A stretch of 18,137 nt of DNA from Fomitopsis serialis (taxonomy: Eukaryota > Basidiomycota > Agaricomycetes > Polyporales > Fomitopsidaceae): NCBI RefSeq assembly GCF_022376445.1, contig NW_025955617.1:1-18137 (forward strand). Reading direction: 5' to 3'. This document shows positions 9,301 to 18,137 of the stretch, piece by piece. The notes beneath the pieces are model-generated. The model searched no databases. It was not told the origin of the DNA and worked only from the letters and a program-made list of their open reading frames with translations. The position numbers and the translations under genes are program-made. The first letter of the stretch is position 1. Each line of letters starts with the position of its first letter.

Positions 9301-12300
9301 CAGGCGGAATTCACCCTGCATCTTCATCAAGTCGGTCCGCTTCTTTTCCGTGTCTGGTCGCTCGACTTTCAGGACTTGGTCAAGCGATTGACTTTGCAGA
9401 CTGCTCCTCGTCATGGTGAAGTTGACAAAGGTGACGCGACTGCATATGTCAGGTGAGAACTCGACCGAGGGGTCCCGGGTAGCCAAGAACATCGTGAAGG
9501 AAGGCGAGAAGTCGATATCCTGGCTACCGAGCCGGATGAGAACTCGACCACCGGTACGGCGAATCTCTTTGTTAAGCACGGGGTTCAAGATGGGGTCAAG
9601 GTGCTCGACATCCTGAATGAGGAGTGTGTTGCCGAAACGCAGCGCGCTCTCCAAGACCTTCAGGAACGCTTCATCCAGGAAACTCGTCACTGTGATCTTG
9701 CGATCCTTGTACTCTTTGAGCAAGAAGTTGGTGGCTTGGCCGGTCGGGTCAATGATCAAAGGATACCGGCTGAAGCGCTTGATCATGATGGCGTTCTCGG
9801 TGCATAGATTGTCGGAGGGCAGCCCTTTGGATTGCCAGCTGAGACGATCATCTGCAGTCGACAGGTAGTCTGGCATGGAGAGCTCAGTCTTGAATTTGAT
9901 ATTCGCCTCCGCAAGGTGCGACGACCACTCTTGCCACATCTGTTCACGGTACTGTTGATCGAAGAATCCACCGTAGGCCAAGAAAGCTGCGGAGAGCAGT
10001 ACGTCGCCCACAATGGTGCCCATCTCTGTGTCGAATGTGCGACTGCCAGACTCCCAACGGGTCTTCTCTGACGATAGACTGTCCAGCAGCGTCATGCTGC
10101 GGTTGACCTTGCTCTCAACGCGCTCCATCTCTCCCTTGATAGCTTCGGTTTCTCGGATCAGAGCTGCATACTCCTGTTTGTATCGCTCGATGCTGGCTTC
10201 CAGCTCGGCTACCATCGTCACCATCATCTTCGCCTGCTCTTTGGTACGTTCCGCTTGATCCTCCAGCGACTGCACCTCATTGCGCAGAGGCTCCACCTTG
10301 TCCAGAATCTCGGAAAAGCGGACTTGGGCAATGGCCCACTTGACGAGAGGCCCGCAAGCTTTACTGGCACGGTTCACGTTCTCGTAGGTGTAGGAAGGCC
10401 GGCTGACGAAATCCCTCTTCATGATTTCGCGTAGATGTTTCGTCATCTGGGTCGTGGTATCGAAGTTCACGATTCGCTGAATGAAGTCATCGCGACGGAT
10501 GATACCCTGGACCGTACGCCAGCTGTCGATTTTGTGCCCGAGGATGGTACACACAGACTCCATAGCCAGCTTGACAGCCTCCGGAGGATTGGCCATAGTA
10601 CGAACTTCCTGCAAGTGCTGCCGCTTGATGTTGCTCACAGCCGCTTGAGCATCCAGGACGGCTGGTTCGGCGTCTGCTAAATCCGCCATGACGACGGCGC
10701 GACGTTGCTCGATGTGCTTGTCCTGTGCGGCTAGAGCAGCCTGGATATCGATCGATGCCGCCTTCTTCTGCTCCGCTTCCTGTTGGTCCGCGACCATGCG
10801 CTTCAGCTTCCTATCGGCTTCCTCGTTTTTCGCTTCGAGCTGCGTGCGTTTGATAGCGAGACTCTTGCGAAGCTCCTCGACCTGCGTTACTGTTTCACGC
10901 AATTTGTCCAGTCCTACATGGAGATGGCGCTGTTGCTCTTCCAACTCCTCGCGCTTCTCGTTGTGCAGGCGAACGTAGTGGTTGATGCTGAAGAGTTATC
11001 AATGTACCATTCGTGAAATCAAAACTGTGGACTCACAAGTCCAGGTAATGCCGTGGCGTAACGTAGTTGTAACGTCCTTGCCGGCGGCTAAGGCGTAGGT
11101 TGATCTGATGCAGCGATTGATGCACATACACCAGCGCATTGACGACAGCGGCACGGTGGATCGGAGGCATTGAGAGTTCGCGATATGCGATGGGGAACAT
11201 AGCCGGTGGGTTGTACGAAGGGAGATCGAGATCCAGTGTGTTGGTGAACTCCATTCCAACTTGGTAGAAGGCTTGATCAGACCAATCTCCGAACCAATCC
11301 AAGACGCAACGATTGAACAAAGCCGGCGAGGTAGCAGCACGCGAGGCGAGTCCGTTCTCGGGAGGATTCATGGTGAAAACGACATGCAAGTTCTTGGCCA
11401 CTTGTTGCGTGAACCAACGGTATAGTTCTTCATGCGAGTCCAGCATCAAGCCGTCACGCTGCGAACCTTCCTTGCAGGCGGTCATCAGGGCTGCGTGCTC
11501 GTCGCCCTCGAAGAGACCAGGAACTTCAGCGTTCGCAAGAAGGGTATTCATCCGTTCCAGGAACCCAGAGTCGAGGACATTTGATTCATCCATGATGAAG
11601 CATATCTTCTCCCCCTTGCATCCAGCACGTCGCAATACCGTTCTGAGGTCCTCGTCGAAGTCATCGCCCGTGTACTTGTTAGAGACCTTGATCTGGAAGA
11701 TGTTCAAGCCATTCATCCAGGCGACAAATCGAGACAACGTCGTCTACACAACTGTCAGCACCCGCATGTGACGCAAGGATAGTAATTAGACTTACTTTGC
11801 CGCTACCGCTGACACCAATCAACAGCAGGTGGCCCTGTATTTGCCTGAAGACTCGATCGATACGCAATACATGATCTAGGACATCATTGAAGAGCACAAG
11901 CGGCACATCGAGCTCTTCTTCGTAGAACACGCGAAGCCGCGCTTTCGTGTACTCGCGCAATGCTTCACGATCGACAGAGACGTAGTTTTTCGACGTCCAG
12001 TTGGAGAATAGGATGGGACGTGCCAGTGCCTCGTCGCGGTCGATGGTCGGGAAGTTCTCAATTGCGACATTATCGATGCTCTCATCTGTCCACCGCTTCT
12101 CTTCTTCATTGACAAGACGATCAGAGAACAGGCGAAGCGCTTCGTGGGCCCAAACCCGTACAAGTCCCTCCACAGACAAGGTCTCCAGCGGCTTGATGGC
12201 CTCGTAGATGCCACGTACCCAGCGGGTCAGCTCACGCGGGCTGTAAACGTAGTGAGCCTGGTTATCGGTGGTGAATCGTTTCTGCGACGCAAGGTAGAGC

Positions 12301-15300
12301 GCGACCATAGCATCCGTGAGTGGCTCGGCGTATGTCCGAAGGTTAGGAAGGACCTTGAGGGCGGCGCGGTTGTAGGTACCATAGATTTGCTTCAAGGACA
12401 ATTCTCCAGGGTAGTCTACCATAACCAATGGGGCGTGGCGAAGGAAACGATGACTGAGAGGGACACGGCCAGGGTCCGTAGGAGGATTGCAAGCACCGAC
12501 GAACTGGATACGCTCCAGCTTGACCCATGCCATGTCGGTGGTTCGCCAATAACCGTTAGCTTCGACAAGCTGTCGGATGAACGAGATGACTCGCTGAGTA
12601 CCGTACTTGTCGGTCGCGGGCAGATTGATTTCGTCACAGAAGACTACTAGCCAGCGACCAATCTGGGCGGGCGCAAGGATCACGCCATTGGGTGTCTTCC
12701 GATATTCGCAGTACTGTTCGAATGTCTTCAGGATGAGCTCCGGCGTAGTAGCACTGGAGAAGTTAAGGCCGACGACCTCCATGTCTGGGAGTTTCCGTAG
12801 GGCACTGAAGAGTGTCATGGTCTTCCCGGACCCAGGGGGACCGCACAACATGAGAGGCTTGTGTTCGGAGAGCCACGAGTAGAGAACTTCTTCATGTCGG
12901 ACAGTATCAATCGTCGGAACGACGACATCGGACGCAGTTACCGCATGAGACTCGATGTCGATGACTGGAACCCTCGAAGCCCACGGGAACCAGTCGCCGT
13001 TGGCGACTTGGACATCGTAGTCGAGCAACGAGCTTCCCGGACCCAACGGCGGCAAATCCACTCCGGTCTGTTTGCGCAAGAATTCGCCCAACTCGGAACG
13101 CAGCTCCAAACGTGCGTCACCCGAGAAAGCCCAGATGATGCTGACCAAGAGCCGCTTCTCGACGTATTGTTCGACACGCTCGGGTGCCAGAGGGAAGTCG
13201 GAGTGCTGGATGTTATACTCGATGATGTTACGGACAGTCTTGTTGATCAAAGAGAACAAGGTGTTCAGCGCACGGGTGATAGTGAAGTCCATGATGTGCT
13301 CCAGGGACTCTGCAAAGTTGAGAGCGCCGAGAACCAATCCGTCCTCTTCGAAGAAGTTCCTTAGAACATCCGCGATTTGCTTCTGAGTGACAAGGTGTGG
13401 AGAGGATGTCGTTTCAGCGGCGAGCGCGTCCGTACGACGCCCCGGTATCTCGACCTCCTCATCTTCTGCGTCCAGAGGCGCGGTGGAAAGGGTCTCGAGG
13501 TAATGTTTGAATACCATACTCGGCTCAACAATGTCCTCGCTGAACCAGATCATACCGCAGCGACTGACTGTCGCCAGCGTTGCATAACGCAGGTGTTCAA
13601 CTTCGAACATGATGCGGACGTTCGACGGCAAGTTGAGTCGCTCTCCGTTTGGCAGCGTGAGCAATTTGTTATCGTCCAGTACACTATGAATATATCAGTA
13701 TGATCCCTGCACGGATAGTAATATATCAAACCTGTTCAAGTTCTCCACCCACTCAGGATCTACGTCGCCGTCGAAGATGATCCAGTGTCGCTTGCCACTC
13801 TCGCCACGAACATCGTCCACGATCTTACGGAGGGTATGTGTGAAGAGACCATCGTTCCATTCGCGCGTAGTCGGATCGAGAGTGCCGTACAAGGCGTCCT
13901 TGTGCATCGCCTTGGGATCGATCACGTATGCGATACCTTCGACTCCGTCGAGCCGTTCGAGAGCGGCCAGCAACACCTGCCACGCGTTCGTCTTGCCGCT
14001 ACCAGATGACCCGACCATCATCAAACCGTGCTGAATCTTCTGGATCTGGTAGAGCTGGAGAATCTTGCTGATCCACCTCTCGCCCTCCACCAGGCGACGT
14101 TCGGCACAGACCTTGCTGATTTGCTCCCGCAGCGCATCGAGATTCACGGGGACATAATCTGTGCCTGGGAACACGTCTGCTAGGAGGCTGTACCAATGAA
14201 TGTCAACAAGCTGAAAGACCCATAAACTGCTACGCTTGCTCACCTCGTCAGGAGTGGAACATCCTCCGCAACCAACTTCGGCACGATAGTTTCGGTGACA
14301 CTCTGGATCAGGATGACCTGCTCCGACACAGCATCGGAGAGGCCTACAGCGGTTTCGCCCTCGCCTGCATTTTGCAAACGTTCACGCTTGAGGATACCTG
14401 CGCTCGCAAGCACGGCCTTGAGCGCACGCAGACCAAAGTCGTAATGAGGCTGAGGAGACAGCTGTTCATCGCATAGGTTGAAGAACGGCACAATCTTGGA
14501 GGCAAGGGACTCAGCGGTCCGGAAGCCTTGAGAGAACAACATGACTTGAGCAATGAGTTCTCGGTCGGGGCGGGTCATGGCCATCCTGGATGCCGATAAG
14601 TAATTGGGAGAGCTCGAAGATATGAACACGTACGGTCTGAACAGCTTCGTCAAGTTGGGAGGCAACTGCGACCGTCCAGCATAGTTAGGGTTCGTTGTGA
14701 TGAAGATACCTGAATTTTTATCTTCAGCAGACGCCACAGACTATTGTCACGAATACATACCCATGTTCTGGTTAAGCTTGACATTCTTCCCAACCAGCTC
14801 GATCTCGGTGTTCGGATTCTTGACGAGAGTGGCGAGACCCTGCTGGATGCTCTGCACTTGCTGCGAAACGGCACTGAGGATACGTTCTTCGAGACGGTTG
14901 AACTCATCGAAGCATCCCCAGGCGCCGACTTGACAAAGACCGACGAAGATACGACCCATCGCCTGGAAGTCAAACGTCTCGTCACAGCAGAACACGAGAA
15001 CGAAGCGGCCGAGTTGCACGCCCAACGCTTTAACCGACTCCGTCTTGCCCGTCCCGGCAGGACCGAAAGGAGCTCCACCCAATTGATTGTCTAGAGCCTG
15101 CATCAACGTCAGGTAACACCTGTCCGTCAACGGCGTCTGGACGAGACGGTCAGGGACGCCAAGGTACTCCCACCCGTACGGGAAGGATGCATCCGCCACT
15201 CGGATGGCGAGCCTGTCCAAGGGGTTCTCGAGACTCTGGTCGAGGTAGAAGCGCATCTGATACAGCCAGGAGAACGCGCGGTTGTCGACGACCTTCTTTT

Positions 15301-17453
15301 GAATCAAATCGCGAACGACGTCCCGCTGGTGGACAAGCTCAGTGATGAGATGCTCGCACTTGCGCCGGGTCACGGGGCTGAGCTCGGTGAGCACAACATC
15401 GGCGAGGAGGTCCAGACCTTGCCGTATGGTGTCCAAAGGTCCTTCGAGGCCTATTTGATTCTCTAGTGCAGACTCGGTGGAGGCGGTCCACGCGACTTGA
15501 ATGGCGAGAGTGACGAGCTGTGCAGGGTACTTCTCCAGCCACGCCATGAATAGGTCCTTGGGCAACGGAGAGGCCGAGCCGTAGAAGGACTGCAGTTCCG
15601 TGACTGCGTCGCAAAGGAGGAGGGATAACGACACCCTCATCTCCGACTCCAGCTTGGTCAACCAGTCATTGATCTTCGGGAAGTCTTTGAGAAGGATGGG
15701 CGTTTTGAAGTGCACTTCCTCGCCCTCCCGAGAAGACATACCCTCGATCTGCGTCAGCTGCTCATCAAGCGCGATCGTCGAGATACCAGCGAACATCTTC
15801 TTGAGATGCTTCATGATGCGAAGGATCTCTTTGCTGTTACCGATGATTTCCAGCAGGTCTTCGTCGCCGACGAAGTAGAAGCGAGGGAACGAAGCGCGCT
15901 CGCGCTCGAGGTACTCTCCCAGGGCCTTCTGGATCTTGTTGAGTAAGTCTGCGAGGCGCTCGAGACTCTTCTGAATACCCGGAATGTTCATGACGTCGAG
16001 TACGAACGGTGACTTGTACACCTTCTTCATGACCGCGAGGAACTCGGTGTTGATGTTCTGGAAACGAGCAGTCTCGACCGGCAAGAGATGCTTGATGTCC
16101 GCGCTACCGGAGAAGATACCCTCGAGGTAGACCCACTGACGCTGCACGTCAATCCAAACGTCGAAAAGGACGTGAATCCGGTTAAGCTTCTCCTCCCAAG
16201 AGCCAGCCTCCTCCTCGAAGACTTTGTAGTACGGCGAGAGCTTCATGGCTGTCAGCGAATTCAGGTTCTCACTGCACTTGTTGAAGAGATCATCCCAGCC
16301 ACGAATGAGGCGGCACTTGTTCTGGTAGTTGACCAGGTCGAGTGTGTAGTTCGTCCAGACCTCCTTCACTTGGCGAATATACTCCTCCAGAGCCATCTCA
16401 CCTTGCGCTTGGATGATGACCTCCTTGATGGTGTTCTCGTTCCTCCGCAGGTCCATGTCGTAGACGTGACCTAGGGTCAGCCTGCGCGTAGACGGTTAGG
16501 CAATGCGTACAGGATTTGTCAAAGCACGTACAGAGGCAGGCTGACTTGCGTTGGCACGCGCAGCACCTTGAAGAGCTGCTTCCAGTGCCTATCTTTCAGG
16601 GCTTCCGACTTCAGCTCAGACACGAGCGTGTTCGACTTCAGCAAACCCCGGAGGACATCCTGCACGTACTCGAACGCGGCGTACTGCCGCATCCTCGTTG
16701 GCATATCCTTCGTCGACGACAGTAGCCCGTCAATCTGCTGTCGCAGCTTCCTTGGCTGCACAGTGGCCCACGCCATCTCCTTCAATTCGCCCATCTGGTT
16801 CCATATGCCGGACAGCGCGGTCCAGACGGCCTTCAGGTCGCGCAACTCCTCGAAGATGGGGTCGAGACGCGTATGCCGAATCAACTCGAGGTCAAGGGCT
16901 TCTTTGGCTTTGCAAACGAGGTCGTATTCCTCCTGTATCCGATTGAGCTTGCCCTCGAACACGTTGATGGTGTTTAGCGCAGTGTCGGAGCGCATGCTAC
17001 CCTGCACGGGGCGGGTCTGCTCCCACTCCTGTATGATGTCGTTGATCTTGTTCTCGACAATCTTGTCCTCCGCGACAATCTTCAGTTGTAGCCCGGCTGC
17101 CGGAAGTCATCGTACCCAACCATGTCTTACTAAGGTAACATAGACTCACCAAGTTGCTCCTGGATGGAGTCGTTCTTGCGCTTCAGAATCTCGTTGAACG
17201 CGCTCCACTCTCCTTGTAGTTGGTCGCTATAGAGCCAGTCATCTGGGAATTGGTAACGGAATCGTTCCAATGTCTTCTCGCCGCTGGCGCACAGCTCGAT
17301 CATAGGCCCCCATTGTTTCGTCTTCTTCTTGAGGTCTTGTACGAATGTGATGAACGTGACGGCCGCCGCCGTCGACGAGTTGGACGAAACCAGCAGCTTG
17401 ATACGACTTCAGCATCTCCCAGATGTACAGAAAGGGCCAACGCTTACCTCCAT
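6353..17453 (-). CDS. dhc2: Cytoplasmic dynein heavy chain, motor half of a split gene (Dhc2)
   Basis: This is the ATP-driven minus-end microtubule motor. Coding exons (minus strand, 5' to 3'): 17453-17448, 17396-17150, 17096-16532, 16481-14761, 14709-14634, 14585-14244, 14187-13732, 13683-11796, 11743-11037, 10987-8580, 8521-7466, 7410-6997, 6943-6662, 6603-6353. All 13 introns are GT-AG, 48-58 nt, and the frame is continuous, giving about 3472 residues against about 4300-4650 for whole dynein heavy chains. Order: residual tail helix with TFITFVQDL and [14 protein letters not shown]; linker (DHC_N2) from about residue 280; AAA1 P-loop [10 protein letters not shown] at 746 with Walker B CFDEFN near 797; AAA2 GSSGSGKT at 1045; AAA3 GPPGSGKT at 1419; AAA4 GVSGSGKT at 1761; stalk coiled coils about 2025-2310 enclosing the microtubule-binding domain about 2131-2220; AAA5, AAA6 and the C-terminal domain ending at the TAG at 6353. 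Missing are about 1100 N-terminal residues (dimerisation and intermediate/light-intermediate chain binding). In-frame ATGs at 17537 and 17558 could add 28 or 35 residues. Confidence 0.95.
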
Positions 17454-17644
17454 CCTTGCTGACTTCAGTCCAAGTTGTACGAGTAAGCGCTCGCGACGCG
17501 TCGCGTCTCCCTCGTTGCACTTTCGGAGCGTCGGCATTCGCCGAAGGCACGCACACATCCTCAGATCGTCTCCTCCGCCACCAACTGCGAAGCATCCTCC
17601 CTCTCAGCCCAGATCCATTCGCCTCTCCTCAAGTTTCAGCAGTC
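17454..17644. promoter_or_regulatory. Divergent dhc2 / SmE promoter region
   Basis: The 191 bp between the dhc2 start (17453, minus) and the SmE start (17645, plus) must hold both leaders and both core promoters. No clear TATA box is visible. On the minus strand the dhc2 frame stays open back to a stop codon about 45 nt beyond the ATG at 17558, so part of this region may be coding. An out-of-frame upstream ATG at 17595 overlaps the dhc2 start. Pyrimidine-rich stretches near the SmE ATG (CTCCTCAAG, TCCTCCCTCTC) are typical of leaders or start sites. The bidirectional role is inferred from the layout. Confidence 0.6.
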
Positions 17645-18137
17645 ATGTCGGGTCGTCAACAGCGTGTGATGGTGCAGCCCATCGTAAGTCATCATTCCAT
17701 TTTTGTTTTGTTCACCGGATAAGCTGAAGTCTCCCAGAATGTGATCTTCAAAAACCTCCAACAGGTTGTTGCATCTGTCGACGTATTTCGACGCCCGCTA
17801 ACTTTTTCCTCAGCGAGCGAAAGTTGTGATCTGGCTGTACGACAACATTGAGATGCGTATTGAGGGAGAATCATTGTGCGTGTTTTGAACAACATCGTTG
17901 AACCCACCCTGCGTTAACGTCGGAACCGAAGGAGGCGTCGACCGACCTCTTGTTGGCCTTGCGATTCAGGACTGCTGCTGCACTCCTGGTCAACCATCAT
18001 CCGTGTCCCTCCCGTTTTTCACTGACTGTCTCTCCGATTTCCGAGGCGTTGCTCACGCATCTCTTCGCCGCAGGGTTTCGATGAGTTCATGAATGTTGTC
18101 GTGGATGAGGCCGCTGAAGTATACGTCAAGGATGCGA
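17645..18137 (+). CDS. SME1: Small nuclear ribonucleoprotein SmE (3' end cut off)
   Basis: SmE is one of seven Sm proteins that form the heptameric ring on U1, U2, U4 and U5 snRNAs in the spliceosome. Exons: 17645-17683, 17738-17764, 17814-17879, 18074-18137 (continues beyond the window). The N-terminus SGRQQRVMVQPIN, then VIFKNLQQ, VVIWLYDNIEMRIEG and GFDEFMNVVVDEAAEVYV, match SmE of animals and fungi throughout. The start is fixed by homology; exon 1 encodes 13 residues and exon 2 nine. Intron 2 has a weak donor (GTTGTT) but a good CTAAC branch site and CAG acceptor. The third junction is less certain: the strong donor GTGCGT at 17876 would put the next exon out of frame, so I use the weaker GTGTTT at 17880, which keeps frame but adds one residue inside the Sm1 motif. 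Intron 3 is then 194 nt, long for this window. Confidence 0.9.

Noticed and set aside
17239..17595. 118-residue minus-strand ORF as the dhc2 N-terminus
   Set aside because: Its frame does not carry the conserved dynein residues in 17150-17396; those lie in another frame reached by splicing from 17448 to 17396.
1..18137. CRISPR arrays, insertion sequences, bacterial operons or phage genes
   Set aside because: The window is intron-rich eukaryotic DNA; no spaced repeats, transposase motifs or terminal inverted repeats were seen.

Overview
This is a nuclear segment from a filamentous basidiomycete, most likely an Agaricomycete of the mushroom/polypore type. The evidence is dense short introns (about 48-66 nt, mostly GTRNGY...YAG), GC-rich coding sequence, short intergenic gaps, and a dynein heavy chain gene that begins just before the linker. 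That last feature is the known 'split dynein' state of Agaricomycetes. I assigned no species.

Five protein genes can be assembled by joining exons in frame. (1) 1-2538, + : ATG22, a vacuolar amino-acid effluxer of the autophagy pathway. It has 17 exons, including three consecutive micro-exons and one GC-AG intron. (2) 3302-4447, + : a class I SAM-dependent methyltransferase of unknown substrate, 5 exons. (3) 4903-6084, + : THR1 homoserine kinase, 3 exons. It is preceded by a perfect palindrome centred on a Gcn4-type TGAGTCA site. (4) 17453-6353, - : dhc2, the motor half of a split cytoplasmic dynein heavy chain. It has 14 coding exons and about 3472 residues, with the frame kept across every junction. 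(5) 17645 to the window end, + : the spliceosomal core protein SmE, divergent from dhc2 and cut off by the window edge.

Layout: ATG22, the methyltransferase and THR1 run in the same direction. THR1 and dhc2 converge tail to tail with 268 bp between their stops. dhc2 and SmE diverge from a gap of about 191 bp. That tight head-to-head arrangement shows directly that no ordinary dynein tail lies immediately upstream of the motor. The N-terminal dimerisation and intermediate-chain-binding tail (about 1100 residues in animal dynein) must be made by another locus, dhc1, which is not in this window.

The genes are housekeeping in nature and do not form a pathway cluster. ATG22 (amino-acid recycling) and THR1 (threonine synthesis) both concern amino-acid supply, but only THR1 shows a visible general-control element. 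I saw no mobile elements, CRISPR arrays, rRNA or convincing tRNA. The most notable items are the split dynein boundary, the Gcn4 palindrome, the ATG22 micro-exons and GC-AG intron, and an odd splice junction inside the Sm1 motif of SmE.
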